The position numbers were made by a program, and so were the translations under genes. The notes beneath the pieces were generated by a model, which had not been told where the DNA came from, did not search any database, and saw nothing but the letters and a program-made list of their open reading frames with translations. Below, piece after piece: positions 50,433 to 60,459 of a stretch of 64,000 nt of DNA. How positions within the stretch are numbered: position 1 is the first letter of the stretch; each line of letters starts with the position of its first letter. The stretch comes from an uncultured Anaeroplasmataceae bacterium. GTDB lineage: Bacteria > Bacillota_I > Bacilli_A > Acholeplasmatales > Anaeroplasmataceae. The stretch covers positions 62,001 to 126,000 of the forward strand of contig CALUYM010000004.1 in NCBI GenBank assembly GCA_944325035.1. Direction: 5' to 3'.

Positions 50433-51941
50433 TTAGATGAATTTCTTTTTACAGTTATGGATGAAATGTTCTAACTTGGTATCTTCTGGTAAAGTTTTGT
50501 TTAAAGAAATAAAGTTTGTGATTTCCTTACCTTCTTCACTACGATCCATTTCTTTAAATAATTCAGCTTCAAAACGTAAAATATCATTGATTTCGATTGA
50601 ATCTAGATGTCCTCTTGTTAAACAGTAAATGATTAAGGCTTCTTTTTCAAAAGAAATAGTTTGATGAAGTCCTTGTTTTAACACCTCAACTGTTCTTTGG
50701 CCACGTTCAAGACGAGCTTTAGTTGAAGCATCTAAATCAGAACCAAATTGAGCAAATGATTCAAGTTCACGGAATGAGGCTAAATCTAAACGAAGTGTTC
50801 CAGATACCGATTTTATCGCCTTAGTTTGAGCAGCACCACCAACTCGAGACACAGAAAGCCCCGCATTAATCGCTGGACGTATTCCTTTATAGAAATAGTC
50901 AGATTGTAAGAAGATCTGTCCATCAGTTATAGAAATAACATTAGTTGGAATATATGCTGAAATATCACCTGCTTGCGTTTCGATAATAGGTAAGGCAGTA
51001 ATTGACCCACCACCTAAGTGCGGAGCTAATTTCGCAGCTCTTTCAAGCAAGCGTGAGTGAAGATAGAAAACATCACCTGGATAAGCTTCTCTTCCTGGTG
51101 GACGGTGTAAAAGTAAAGACATTTCACGATAAGCTACAGCATGTTTAGATAAATCATCATAGACAATTAAAACGTCTTTGCCTTGAAACATAAAGTATTC
51201 CGCCATTGTCACGCCAGAATAAGGAGCTAAATAAAGTAAAGATCCTGGATTTGAAGCAGAGGCACTAACAATAATAGAATACTTCATAGCATCATGTTGT
51301 TTTAATGTTTCGTATACACTTGTAACAGTAGATTCCTTTTGTCCAATGGCAACATAAATACAAATTACATCTTTACCTTTTTGATTAATTATTGCATCTA
51401 CAGCAATGCTTGTTTTACCAGTTTGACGGTCTCCGATAATAAGTTCACGTTGACCACGTCCAATGGGAACTAAAGCATCAAGAACTTTAATTCCTGTTTG
51501 TAATGGTGTATTAACACTAGAGCGATCCATTACGCCAGTTGCTTTTTGTTCAATTGGTCTATAATGCTTAGCTTGAATTGCACCTGCACCATCAATAGGT
51601 TCACCTAATGGGTTAACAACACGGCCTATAAACTCTTCTCCAACAGGAACATTTAAAATCTTTCCAGTACATTTAACAATATCGCCTTCTTTTACAAGTG
51701 ATGAATCACCTAATAAAATAGCACCTACACAGTCTTGTTCTAGATTTTGAACCATTCCATAAACATTGTTAGGAAAAATTACCAATTCAGATTGCATTGC
51801 CTTATCCAAACCATGCACCAATGCAATACCATCGCCAACTTCAACTACAGTACCAATTGTCTCTGTTTTTATATCATCTTTATAAGCCTGAATTTGCTTT
51901 TTTATTAAATTTGATATCTCAGATAAATTAATATTGCTCAT
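50433..51941 (-). CDS. atpA: F-ATP synthase alpha subunit, operon 2
   Basis: A 502-residue alpha of normal length with P-loop GDRQTGKT at 170-177 and the typical N-terminus that binds delta. It lacks the extra 72-residue N-terminal segment of the operon 1 copy. Confidence 0.97.
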   Translation of the reverse strand: MSNINLSEISNLIKKQIQAYKDDIKTETIGTVVEVGDGIALVHGLDKAMQSELVIFPNNVYGMVQNLEQDCVGAILLGDSSLVKEGDIVKCTGKILNVPVGEEFIGRVVNPLGEPIDGAGAIQAKHYRPIEQKATGVMDRSSVNTPLQTGIKVLDALVPIGRGQRELIIGDRQTGKTSIAVDAIINQKGKDVICIYVAIGQKESTVTSVYETLKQHDAMKYSIIVSASASNPGSLLYLAPYSGVTMAEYFMFQGKDVLIVYDDLSKHAVAYREMSLLLHRPPGREAYPGDVFYLHSRLLERAAKLAPHLGGGSITALPIIETQAGDISAYIPTNVISITDGQIFLQSDYFYKGIRPAINAGLSVSRVGGAAQTKAIKSVSGTLRLDLASFRELESFAQFGSDLDASTKARLERGQRTVEVLKQGLHQTISFEKEALIIYCLTRGHLDSIEINDILRFEAELFKEMDRSEEGKEITNFISLNKTLPEDTKLEHFIHNCKKKFI

Positions 51942-51956
51942 AAAGCTCTTCCTTTC

Positions 51957-52475
51957 TTAGATAGTAGCTCTTAATCGGTATAGCTTGTTCAAAATGGTTA
52001 TATCTAAAACTTTTCCATTTGCTAAAACTTTAATTCCACCAATTAAGCTCTCATCAATTTTTATTGTTAAACTTACTTCATATCCTTTAAAATATGAAGT
52101 AAGTGATTCTTTTAAACTTGCACGTTGCTTATCATTTAACGCACTTGGCGTATAAACCACAACTTGCACAATATGATAGTAGTCTAATACATAGTTTTGA
52201 TATGACTCATATATTTCATCAATAATTTTAAAACGATTATGGTCTAAAACTACTTGTAAAAAATTTACAAAATCTAAATCAAAGCTATTTAAAACGGATT
52301 TTAAACTATTTTTCTTTTGTTTTAAATCAATATGTGGATAGGTTAAAACTTTTAAATAATCACGATTTTCATCAAGAGCTTTAATGAAACTTTCAAACTG
52401 CTCATTCACGATTTCAATCTTTCTACTATCGCGAGCTAATTCAAACAATGCGCGTGCATATTCATTAGCGACCAT
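51957..52475 (-). CDS. atpH: F-ATP synthase delta subunit (OSCP), operon 2
   Basis: A 172-residue delta: an N-terminal helical domain (MVANEYARALFELA) and a C-terminal domain ending in LIGGIKVLANGKVLD and ILNKLYRLRATI. The last 70 residues resemble the N-terminus of the operon 1 alpha. ATG 52475 is 9 bases after GAGGGGG. Confidence 0.92.
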   Translation of the reverse strand: MVANEYARALFELARDSRKIEIVNEQFESFIKALDENRDYLKVLTYPHIDLKQKKNSLKSVLNSFDLDFVNFLQVVLDHNRFKIIDEIYESYQNYVLDYYHIVQVVVYTPSALNDKQRASLKESLTSYFKGYEVSLTIKIDESLIGGIKVLANGKVLDITILNKLYRLRATI

Positions 52476-53052
52476 CGACTGTCGCCCCCTCAATTATTTC
52501 ATTAACAAGCTTTAAATATTTATTGCGATCAACTTCTTTTTCAAGAATTTTTGAGGCCGCTTCAAATGCAGTATTTACTATCATTGCTTGAATTTCGTTT
52601 TGTTTATTTTTAGCTTCTTGTTGAATCTCAAGTTTAGCATCTTCGATACGTCTTTTAGCTTCTTCTTTGGCTTCAAAAATTATTTCTTCACGACGAGCGT
52701 TTGCATCCATTTCAGCGCTCTCAATTAAAGTTCTAACTTCATTTTGAGCATCAGCTAATTTCATTTGCAAATCAGCTTCAAGAGCCTTGGCATTTTCATT
52801 AGCACTCTTAGCCTCCTGAAGTTCTTTATCAACAGCAGCTTGACGATTTTCAAGCATATTTGTGATTGGTTTCCAAATGAAAAAACGAATTAGTAAGAAT
52901 ATAATTAAAGTTGAGATTAATTGAATAATAAAATCGCGAACGTAACCTATCATTGCCTGTGTATTAGTACCATCATTACCAAGAGGTCCTAAACACTTAT
53001 TAACGAATTCAGAAATTTCTTCTAAAACATCGTTTAATGATAAAAAGTTCAT
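52465..53052 (-). CDS. atpF: F-ATP synthase b subunit, operon 2
   Basis: A 195-residue b with a short N-terminal stretch, one transmembrane helix (about 32-52) and a long charged coiled coil (about 60-165). Overlaps delta. Confidence 0.93.
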   Translation of the reverse strand: MNFLSLNDVLEEISEFVNKCLGPLGNDGTNTQAMIGYVRDFIIQLISTLIIFLLIRFFIWKPITNMLENRQAAVDKELQEAKSANENAKALEADLQMKLADAQNEVRTLIESAEMDANARREEIIFEAKEEAKRRIEDAKLEIQQEAKNKQNEIQAMIVNTAFEAASKILEKEVDRNKYLKLVNEIIEGATVDGR

Positions 53053-53070
53053 ACGCTTTCTCCTCTGTTT

Positions 53071-53349
53071 TTACTTACTCATGCACATAATTGCAATAAC
53101 TAAACCATATAGACCAGTTGTTTCAGCTACTGCTTGACCGATAATCATTGTAACTGTAATCTTACCTGATACTTCTGGTTGACGACCAATAGCTTCTACA
53201 GCTTTAGCAGCTACCATACCCTCACCAATACCTGAACCAAAACCAGTAAATACAGCAATACCTGCTCCAACATATTGTAATCCTGATTCATGTACTAAAA
53301 ATGTTAAAATATTTAAAAATTGAGTTAAAAATTGTGTTAAGATTGTCAT
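53071..53349 (-). CDS. atpE: F-ATP synthase c subunit with two-carboxylate ion site, operon 2
   Basis: A 92-residue hairpin. The first helix reads GIGEGMVAAKAVEAIGRQP and the second GQAVAETTGLYGLV. Glu76 is the ion-binding Glu, followed by Thr77 and Thr78 with Tyr81, as in Na+ rings. Glu43, 33 residues earlier, replaces the Gln32 of Ilyobacter. Glu at this place is the second carboxylate of the Fusobacterium nucleatum Na+ c-ring. Na+ coupling is therefore likely. Confidence 0.94.
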   Translation of the reverse strand: MTILTQFLTQFLNILTFLVHESGLQYVGAGIAVFTGFGSGIGEGMVAAKAVEAIGRQPEVSGKITVTMIIGQAVAETTGLYGLVIAIMCMSK

Positions 53350-53366
53350 AATTAAGCTCCTTTAAA

Positions 53367-54098
53367 TTAATAAATTTTTTCACTATCATCAATTTTCATT
53401 GATGTAAATATTATCGTTAACATTACGAAAACGAATGTTTGAATTATACCTGACATAACATCAAAGTAAGCATTTATAAATGGCATGGCAGGGATTACTG
53501 CCCAACCAGCCACACCAATAATCAATTTAGATAAAACAGCTCCAGATAAAATATTTCCCATCAAACGAAGTGTCATCGAAATAGGAAGAGCAAATTCACT
53601 AATAATATTCATTGGAATCATCAAAAAACTTAAAGCAGGTACTGGACCAATGAAACTTTTTAAATAGCCTTTTAATCCTTGCGAACGAATCCCCGTTATT
53701 TGGATTATGAAAAATGTAATAATAGCTAAAGCAAAGTTAATAACTATATATGAAGTTGGTGTTGTTAACATGAATATTGTCGATATATTCATTATACATA
53801 AAAAAACAGCTAAGGCTAAAAAATAACCCGCATAAGATTTCCATCTTTTACCAATGTTTTGTTTCGTAAAATTATTAATCATCGAAACTAAGCCAATGAT
53901 TGGCACTAACCATTTCGGTGTTTTTCCAAGAGGGTCTAATTTTCTAATTTTTAAACCAATTATGATGATAATAATTGATAAAATTAATGTAATGATTATC
54001 ATCGAAGAAACTTGACCTAAGAAATGAAAGTTACCATCAGCATCTTTTGGGAAGACCATTTCCCAAAAACTTTGAGCACTTAAAAATAAGCTACTCAT
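53367..54098 (-). CDS. atpB: F-ATP synthase a subunit, operon 2
   Basis: A 243-residue a subunit with about six hydrophobic segments; the essential Arg lies in ISMTLRLMGNILSGAVLSKL. The C-terminal QTFVFVMLTIIFTSMKI is typical. Overlaps the AtpI-like stop by 8 bases. Confidence 0.93.
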   Translation of the reverse strand: MSSLFLSAQSFWEMVFPKDADGNFHFLGQVSSMIIITLILSIIIIIIGLKIRKLDPLGKTPKWLVPIIGLVSMINNFTKQNIGKRWKSYAGYFLALAVFLCIMNISTIFMLTTPTSYIVINFALAIITFFIIQITGIRSQGLKGYLKSFIGPVPALSFLMIPMNIISEFALPISMTLRLMGNILSGAVLSKLIIGVAGWAVIPAMPFINAYFDVMSGIIQTFVFVMLTIIFTSMKIDDSEKIY

Positions 54099-54522
54099 TG
54101 TCTTTCACCTTACCTTTCAAGATAAGCATAACTGCTAATAAAACTATCTTTGTTAAGATATATCCTATTAATGTTGCCCAAACGTTAAAATCTGGATTTT
54201 CCACATTTGTAACAAACTGATTTACTATTACCATTGTAAAGATAGCAGCTAATAGTAAAATACGAAATAGAAAATAAAGCATGTTAATCTTAATAGGACT
54301 TCCGGCTTCATCTTCATCTTCTGCCATTTTTGAAACCTTTGTTGCTCCTTTAACAGAAATTCCCATTGTCAATAAACCAACTAAAAGTCCTAAAACATAA
54401 CTAAATGTCCATGCCGAACGAATATCTTTATTCAGCGTAAAAAATAAAATAAGACCACCAATTGACCCTAAAAGCCAGCATATCGGTGCAACAATGGCCG
54501 CAATCTTATGATTTTCATCCAT
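54091..54522 (-). CDS. Hydrophobic protein at the AtpI position of operon 2
   Basis: About 143 residues with four hydrophobic segments and an acidic linker (KMAEDEDEAGSPIK). It occupies the position of AtpI, the assembly factor of Na+ and H+ c-rings, but similarity is low, so this is a positional call. ATG 54522 is 9 bases after GGTG and overlaps the previous stop; a start at 54531 is possible. Confidence 0.65.
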   Translation of the reverse strand: MDENHKIAAIVAPICWLLGSIGGLILFFTLNKDIRSAWTFSYVLGLLVGLLTMGISVKGATKVSKMAEDEDEAGSPIKINMLYFLFRILLLAAIFTMVIVNQFVTNVENPDFNVWATLIGYILTKIVLLAVMLILKGKVKDNE

Positions 54523-54736
54523 TCTTTTCATCACCGCCAATCTTTGATTTCAATAACACTGTTATTAAAGATACAATTCCAGAAAGGCCACCAATAACAG
54601 CTAAAATAATAGGCCACGGAGAATCTTTATCTATTTTATAGCCGATAAAAAAACCTATTCCTACTAAAACAATCGTACTTAAAAAACCTTGAGTAACAAT
54701 TGCGTATAATTTTAGTGACTCTGAATTAAATTTCAT
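54515..54736 (-). CDS. AtpZ-like small membrane protein of operon 2
   Basis: A 73-residue protein with two hydrophobic helices around GIGFFIGYKIDKDSPWPIIL, a pattern typical of AtpZ (AtpZ/AtpI family, PF09527), which is linked to Mg/Ca transport and c-ring assembly. It overlaps the upp stop (TAATG). Confidence 0.8.
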   Translation of the reverse strand: MKFNSESLKLYAIVTQGFLSTIVLVGIGFFIGYKIDKDSPWPIILAVIGGLSGIVSLITVLLKSKIGGDEKNG

Positions 54737-55362
54737 TATTTAGTACCAAATAAACGATCGCCACAATCACCAAGTCCAGGAACAATATATCCGTGTTCAT
54801 TTAATTTTTCATCTTTAGCAGCTGTATATATTTCAACATCTGGATGTGCTTGATGTAATGCATCAATTCCTTCAGGTGATGAAACCAAACCTACATAACG
54901 GATATCACTAACTCCACGTTTCTTTAACATATCCACAGCTGCAATCGCACTTCCACCAGTTGCTAACATTGGATCTACTAATAATACAATTGATGTAGCA
55001 ATATTTTCAGGGAATTTAGCATAATATTCATGTGGTTCTAATGTTTCCTCATCACGATATAGTCCGATAAATCCAACTTTAGCTGAAGGTATTATTTGAC
55101 GAATTCCATCAACCATTCCTAACCCAGCACGAAGAATTGGAACAATTACAACATCACTTGCTAATTCATGAGCAACAGTTTTACATATCGGAGTTTCAAT
55201 TTCAACATCACGAAGTGGAAAGTCACGGGAAATTTCAAATGCCATTAAACTAGCAATTTCTTGCACATTTTCATAAAAGTCCTTAGTTTTAGTGTCCTTA
55301 TTACGAATATTAGTTAACTTGTGTTCAATTAAAGGATGGTTTAAAACGTGAATATTATTCAT
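54736..55362 (-). CDS. upp: Uracil phosphoribosyltransferase
   Basis: A 208-residue UPRTase making UMP from uracil and PRPP. The PRPP loop [12 protein letters not shown] and uracil-binding [17 protein letters not shown] are present. ATG 55362 behind AAGGTG. The upp-atp link is common in Bacillota. Confidence 0.96.
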   Translation of the reverse strand: MNNIHVLNHPLIEHKLTNIRNKDTKTKDFYENVQEIASLMAFEISRDFPLRDVEIETPICKTVAHELASDVVIVPILRAGLGMVDGIRQIIPSAKVGFIGLYRDEETLEPHEYYAKFPENIATSIVLLVDPMLATGGSAIAAVDMLKKRGVSDIRYVGLVSSPEGIDALHQAHPDVEIYTAAKDEKLNEHGYIVPGLGDCGDRLFGTK

Positions 55363-55798
55363 TACAGTCACCTTCTATCATATTAATTCTTCTTTTATGG
55401 CGGTCACCATTAGAAAATGGTGTTTCTAACCAAATTTCAACAATTTCTTTTGCTCGATCATAACTAACATTTTTTTGACCAAGAGCAAGGCAATTTGTAT
55501 CATTATGTTCTCTTGTTAGGCGAGCAGTTGTAACGTCAGTCACTAATGCACATCTAACCCCTTTAACTTTATTTGCAACAATTGAAACCCCAATTCCTGT
55601 AGAACAAATAACAATTGCGCGTTCTACTTCATTATTGACTAAAGCTTCACATGCTTTTTTAGCAAATACTGGATAATCACAGCTGTCTGCTGTATATGTA
55701 CCGTAATCTATTACTTCATGTCCTTTAGAATTTAAGAATTCAGATACAATTCGTTTTAATTCTAATCCACCATGATCAGAACCAATTGAAATTTTCAT
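55355..55798 (-). CDS. rpiB: Ribose 5-phosphate isomerase B
   Basis: A 147-residue RpiB/LacAB-family isomerase with [10 protein letters not shown], the catalytic [13 protein letters not shown] and [16 protein letters not shown]. It interconverts ribose and ribulose 5-phosphate. First gene of the rpiB-upp-atp operon. Confidence 0.95.
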   Translation of the reverse strand: MKISIGSDHGGLELKRIVSEFLNSKGHEVIDYGTYTADSCDYPVFAKKACEALVNNEVERAIVICSTGIGVSIVANKVKGVRCALVTDVTTARLTREHNDTNCLALGQKNVSYDRAKEIVEIWLETPFSNGDRHKRRINMIEGDCNE

Positions 55799-55836
55799 GT
55801 TATCACCTCTAAATAATTTTCTTATATATTTCTTTT

Positions 55837-55865
55837 ATTATACTTCACTTTTTAATAAAAGACAA
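55837..55865 (-). promoter_or_regulatory. Promoter of the rpiB-upp-atp operon
   Basis: Minus-strand TTGTCT (55860-55865), 17-base spacer, TATAAT (55837-55842), 38 bases before rpiB. No operator-like palindrome, in contrast to atp operon 1. Confidence 0.75.
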
Positions 55866-55911
55866 TATTTTCTAAGATTCATAAAATTCAATAAATCGTC
55901 ATTTTCTTGCA

Positions 55912-55942
55912 TAAAAATATAAAGGGCTTATGAAAGCCCTTT
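55912..55942 (-). terminator. Terminator of the pectin operon
   Basis: Arms AAAGGGCTT / AAGCCCTTT with a 4-nt loop and a T-rich tail on the minus strand. Confidence 0.9.
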
Positions 55943-55944
55943 AC

Positions 55945-57501
55945 TTATTCACGATTTATACATCCTACATTAGTAGATTCAATTTCATTTTCTAGATTAT
56001 TATCTAGAGTTACATTTTTAATATTTACTTCACCAACATTATAGAAAATTAAACCACAATTTTTCATTGGGTCTAATCCTGTCATCATTGCAGGAACACC
56101 TGCTTGAGGATTTGGATTGTATTTAAAATCAATATTTTCTAATGTAATCTTTTTTATAGGTTGTTCAGGTAAACCATAGAATGCTCCTGCTGCAACATTT
56201 ACATTAGTACATGTAATATTTTTAAAATTGAATTCACCAAGATATGGTGTTCTATCATCAACTGGTAATTTTTCTTTGCTCCAGACATATTCAGTCTTAC
56301 CATCTGGATCACAGAAATAAAACATATTAATTACAAGCGGTGTTAAGACATTATTCATACGAATATTTTCAAAAGTAATTCCATCAATAATTGCATCTTT
56401 ACCACGACCACGTCTTGTTTTAATTCTTAATCCACGGTCAGTTTCATTAAAAATACAATTTGAAACATTAATATCTTTAATACCACCAGCCATTTCTGAA
56501 CCTAATACAACTGCTCCGTGACCAAAATTCATTGAGCAATTACGAATATTGAAGTTTTCAGATGGTTGTTTATACTTACGTCCCATATAAATTTTACCAG
56601 ATTTAATTGCAATACAGTCATCTCCTACTGAGAAATGAACGCCAATGATATCAACATTTTTGCAACTTTCTGGATCGCATCCGTCAGTATTAGGTGAATC
56701 TTTTGGAGAAATCAACTTCATATCTATAAAATGAATGTCTTCTGAAAAATATGGGTGTAAATTCCAAGATGGGGTATTAGTTACAGTTACACCTTGGAAT
56801 GATATATTCTTACATCTAACTAAGAAAACACCTCTTGGACGCCATGCAATACGTTTTTGACGTGGGTTAACCCACCAGTCTGAATTTTGAGCGTTACCAT
56901 CAATAATACCTTGTCCAACAATATTAACATTTTCTACTTCTATACCTGTAATAATACTTGCAAAAGTATCTAATGGATTACCTTCCCACGAACCAAGATT
57001 GAAATCATCTGATTCATCTGTTAATAAAGTCATACCTGGTAAAACAGGATAGTTTTTACGATCAGTATTACCTAATAAATGAGCATTTTTAGCTAATTCA
57101 ATTGTAATATTAGATTTTAAAAATAGCGGACAAACTGAATATGTTCCCTCAGGAATATAAACACGTCCATTTTTAGGACATGCATTGATAGCTGCTTGAA
57201 TAAATGGAGTATCATCTGTAATTCCATCACCTTTAGCACCAAATTTTAAAACATTTAGAGTAACATATTCTTTTAATGTATGATATGAAACATTTACAGT
57301 CTCATTTTTAAATCTAATTTCAATATTATATTCCATATCTGGAAGTAAATTATATAAAGAAATTACATTTAAATTTTGTTTTTCTAGTACAAGATCATTA
57401 TTTACAAAAACATCATATTGTTCTTCTGTATAGTAACAAGAACTATTCACTAATTCAATTGTCACACTACGAGAACCTTCAAATAAAATATTGTATTCCA
57501 T
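55945..57501 (-). CDS. GH28 polygalacturonase, cytoplasmic
   Basis: A 518-residue glycoside hydrolase family 28 enzyme: about 75 residues of beta-rich N-terminal domain, then a parallel beta helix. The family motifs are SPNTDGCDPESC (near 270), GDDCIAIKSG (near 290), GHGAVVLGSE (near 328) and RIKTRRGRG (near 357), so all catalytic Asp and His residues are in place. There is no signal peptide, so it probably cuts imported oligogalacturonides or rhamnogalacturonides, as an exo-acting enzyme. Last gene of the operon. Confidence 0.95.
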   Translation of the reverse strand: MEYNILFEGSRSVTIELVNSSCYYTEEQYDVFVNNDLVLEKQNLNVISLYNLLPDMEYNIEIRFKNETVNVSYHTLKEYVTLNVLKFGAKGDGITDDTPFIQAAINACPKNGRVYIPEGTYSVCPLFLKSNITIELAKNAHLLGNTDRKNYPVLPGMTLLTDESDDFNLGSWEGNPLDTFASIITGIEVENVNIVGQGIIDGNAQNSDWWVNPRQKRIAWRPRGVFLVRCKNISFQGVTVTNTPSWNLHPYFSEDIHFIDMKLISPKDSPNTDGCDPESCKNVDIIGVHFSVGDDCIAIKSGKIYMGRKYKQPSENFNIRNCSMNFGHGAVVLGSEMAGGIKDINVSNCIFNETDRGLRIKTRRGRGKDAIIDGITFENIRMNNVLTPLVINMFYFCDPDGKTEYVWSKEKLPVDDRTPYLGEFNFKNITCTNVNVAAGAFYGLPEQPIKKITLENIDFKYNPNPQAGVPAMMTGLDPMKNCGLIFYNVGEVNIKNVTLDNNLENEIESTNVGCINRE

Positions 57502-57504
57502 CTA

Positions 57505-58101
57505 CTACTTCTCACTTTCTTCTTTTTTTAATTCATTTATAATTGCTTGTGTCTTTTTGTCATTCTTCTTGTAAACATGACGTTTCCATAAATAAACACA
57601 TAAGTTTTTAATTGCTACAACAATCGCATCTAGGATAATGAAAACTAATCCTCCAGTAAAAGGTTCAATTGCAGAAACTTCATCTAGACCAAGAATATTA
57701 ATTACAAGACCATGTGAAGCTAGGAAAACAAGAATATATACCATCACATATGCAATTGCAAAACCGTAAATTAAATTCAATAATAAAGATAATATCCCTT
57801 TCTTATTGACTAAATTATAACGATATGTATCATCTCTGCTATTTCGCATCAAACGAACAATACTTTTTACGATATATTCTAAAAATAAACCTAAACCTAA
57901 ACCAATCCAAATAAAATACCAGCCAAAAGCATCTTTAGAATCTGGATTAACTAAAGGATTTCCAATCGCAAAAAAGAAAAAGGCAGCAGCTGCTGCCCAA
58001 TATTTTAGCAGAAGAATTTTTAACCATGATGGAATTTTAGCAAATTTATCACTTTGATAAGGATTAATTTTATCCTTTTTGTTAAATTCTTCTTTTTTCA
58101 T
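57505..58101 (-). CDS. Unknown membrane protein of the pectin operon (C)
   Basis: I do not recognise this 198-residue protein. It has a charged N-terminus (KKEEFNKKDKINPYQSDKFAK), four hydrophobic segments and a basic, charged C-terminus (KRHVYKKNDKKTQAI). It begins directly after the next gene with a 2-base gap. Confidence 0.65.
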   Translation of the reverse strand: MKKEEFNKKDKINPYQSDKFAKIPSWLKILLLKYWAAAAAFFFFAIGNPLVNPDSKDAFGWYFIWIGLGLGLFLEYIVKSIVRLMRNSRDDTYRYNLVNKKGILSLLLNLIYGFAIAYVMVYILVFLASHGLVINILGLDEVSAIEPFTGGLVFIILDAIVVAIKNLCVYLWKRHVYKKNDKKTQAIINELKKEESEK

Positions 58102-58103
58102 TT

Positions 58104-58697
58104 TTATAAAGTATCCTTCTTGTAGTTTTTATTTATAAAGAAGAATGATGCTATTGTACCAGCAATGGCACATACAAGTGAAATCGCAACACAAATTACA
58201 GATTGTAGACAAGTAGAACTTGCATTTATAACTGCTTCACCGTTAATAGAATACTTTAAGAAATCAGAAATCCATAGAATACCACATACTGTAATAATAA
58301 GTGTTGTAACAGTAGCGTAAATACTAGATTTTAAATTTCTTTTTTTCATAATTGCAAATCCCCAAACTACGTTTAAGCAACCAGCCATCTCCAAAATAAA
58401 CATGTATAAACCATTAAATTTTGCTTCAACTGGAAGGTTTTGTGAAGCACTGATATGTGTTGATAACATGAATCCAATTAGAATCGCAGGAATCATTAAT
58501 AGAATTCCAAAAATTGTATTTGGATTTTCTGAAACACTACGCTTAATATCATAACCAAGTTGTTTGATATATGTCCAAAGTGATTTTCCAGCTTTCTTCA
58601 ATCCATTTACAAATGAATTAGATTGTTTTGACTCCACTGCATTATTTTTCATTTCCGCAGTTTTAGGAGTACTTTTTTCTATATTATTATTTTTCAT
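58104..58697 (-). CDS. Unknown membrane protein of the pectin operon (D)
   Basis: A 197-residue protein with a polar N-terminus (about 60 residues) and four hydrophobic segments. I do not recognise it. ATG 58697 follows GGAGGAAATT. It lies between the ABC ATPase and the other unknown gene. Confidence 0.65.
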   Translation of the reverse strand: MKNNNIEKSTPKTAEMKNNAVESKQSNSFVNGLKKAGKSLWTYIKQLGYDIKRSVSENPNTIFGILLMIPAILIGFMLSTHISASQNLPVEAKFNGLYMFILEMAGCLNVVWGFAIMKKRNLKSSIYATVTTLIITVCGILWISDFLKYSINGEAVINASSTCLQSVICVAISLVCAIAGTIASFFFINKNYKKDTL

Positions 58698-58715
58698 TGT
58701 TAAATTTCCTCCTAA

Positions 58716-59822
58716 TTAATCATTGATACGATTTTCTGTGTCAACATCAAAGAAGTGTACCTTTGACATATCAAAACAGCACTTAATTTTATCTCCACGA
58801 GCTTCATCGCGTCCATAAACTTTTGCAATACAACGTTCATTTCCAATTGTACCATAAACAAGATTATATGCACCTAAATGTTCTTCATAGTCTACTACTA
58901 ATTCAAAAACAGCATCTGGATTAGCTTGGAATGATTCTTCATCCATATATACATAGTCAGGACGAGAGGCCATGATTACTTGTTTATTTAAATATCCCTT
59001 ACCTGAAATATCTTTAAACATTTCATCTGTAAGTTTAACTTTTGTAGTTGAATCATCTTGGTGGAAATATCCATCTTCTTTAATTACACCATGATAGAAA
59101 TTCATTGGTGGAGTTCCGATGAAACCAGCAACGAACACATTTACAGGACGGTCAAACATTTCTTTTGGTGAAGAACATTGTTGAATATATCCGTCTTTCA
59201 TAACTACAATTCTATCAGCTAATGTTAATGCTTCAATTTGGTCATGTGTAACGTATATAAATGTAGCATTTAGTTGGTGATGTAATTGTGATAATTCTTT
59301 ACGCATTGATGCACGTAATTTAGCATCAAGGTTAGAAAGAGGTTCATCTAGTAAGTAAACAACAGGGTTACGAACAATAGCACGTCCTACAGCTACACGT
59401 TGACGTTGTCCACCTGATAATTGTTTAGGCTTACGATTTAAGTAAGGAATAAGACCTAACATATCAGCAGCTGCCATAACACGTCTATGAATTTCATCTG
59501 AATCAATCTTTCTAATTAATAATGAGAAAGCTAAGTTATGATATACAGTCATATGCGCATATAGTGCATAGTTTTGGAATACCATCGCAATATCACGATC
59601 ACGTGGGGCAACGTCATTACAACGTTTTCCATTAATAATTAAATCACCAGAAGTGATTTCTTCAAGACCAGCAATCATTCTTAAAGTAGTAGATTTACCA
59701 CATCCAGAAGGACCAGCCATTACAATAAATTCACCTGGTTCAATATCAATATTAAAATCAAATACAGCTTGAGCACCATTAGGATAAATTTTATTTACAT
59801 TTTTTAAGCTTACAATTGACAT
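58716..59822 (-). CDS. Sugar ABC transporter ATPase (MsmX/UgpC family)
   Basis: A 368-residue ATPase of the CUT1 type. Walker A GPSGCGKST is near residue 36, signature LSGGQRQRVAVGRA near 133 and Walker B VVYLLDEPLSNLD follows; a C-terminal OB-type regulatory domain ends it. It powers the LplB/LplC permeases. ATG 59822 follows AGGAGG; the ATG further upstream overlaps the next gene. Confidence 0.95.
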   Translation of the reverse strand: MSIVSLKNVNKIYPNGAQAVFDFNIDIEPGEFIVMAGPSGCGKSTTLRMIAGLEEITSGDLIINGKRCNDVAPRDRDIAMVFQNYALYAHMTVYHNLAFSLLIRKIDSDEIHRRVMAAADMLGLIPYLNRKPKQLSGGQRQRVAVGRAIVRNPVVYLLDEPLSNLDAKLRASMRKELSQLHHQLNATFIYVTHDQIEALTLADRIVVMKDGYIQQCSSPKEMFDRPVNVFVAGFIGTPPMNFYHGVIKEDGYFHQDDSTTKVKLTDEMFKDISGKGYLNKQVIMASRPDYVYMDEESFQANPDAVFELVVDYEEHLGAYNLVYGTIGNERCIAKVYGRDEARGDKIKCCFDMSKVHFFDVDTENRIND

Positions 59823-59832
59823 AAAATTCCTC

Positions 59833-60459
59833 CTATCTCTTTGCACCAATACTTTGTAAGTATGATGAAAGTTGTTTTTCTTTTCTGTAGTTTATAAAAC
59901 CTGCAGCAATAAAACATGTTGCAGCTAAACCTAATAATACAATTAATAATACTCCTCTGAAAGTACCATTAGACCATAAGTAACCTGAATCTACGATTTT
60001 ATAAACACCATTTTCTTCTGCTAAATTACCAATGATAGTTACTCCTAATATATCGCTATATTGTGCTTTAGCAAGTTCATAATTTTGTGGAACATTTTCA
60101 TTTCCACCTGAAAAAACTACTGATAAGAACTTTTGATAATTAACAATTAACATTAATGGGTAAATGAAGATTCTTGCAATACAAGCTCCTCCTAAAGCAT
60201 ACATAAAATACGTATACTTCTTAGTATAAGTCTTTACTTTTTCAGCAGATAGGAAACCGAAAAGTAATATTGCAATATTTAAAAGTACAATAAACACAGT
60301 TAAAGCACTTGAAGGTTGAAGTGAATTAAGTCCAATGAAACATGCTAGTACACTGAATAAAATTGCTAACATACCTAATAAATAAGCTAACGAGTTATTA
60401 TTATAGCGCATTTTTTCAAGTTGTAATTGATTATCTTGAACATTTACATTTTTATTCAT
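59833..60459 (-). CDS. Unknown membrane protein of the pectin operon (A)
   Basis: A 208-residue protein with four hydrophobic segments and a long central polar loop (near 115-160). I do not recognise it. It overlaps the neighbouring gene and starts after GGAGGTAG, so it belongs to the operon. Confidence 0.65.
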   Translation of the reverse strand: MNKNVNVQDNQLQLEKMRYNNNSLAYLLGMLAILFSVLACFIGLNSLQPSSALTVFIVLLNIAILLFGFLSAEKVKTYTKKYTYFMYALGGACIARIFIYPLMLIVNYQKFLSVVFSGGNENVPQNYELAKAQYSDILGVTIIGNLAEENGVYKIVDSGYLWSNGTFRGVLLIVLLGLAATCFIAAGFINYRKEKQLSSYLQSIGAKR

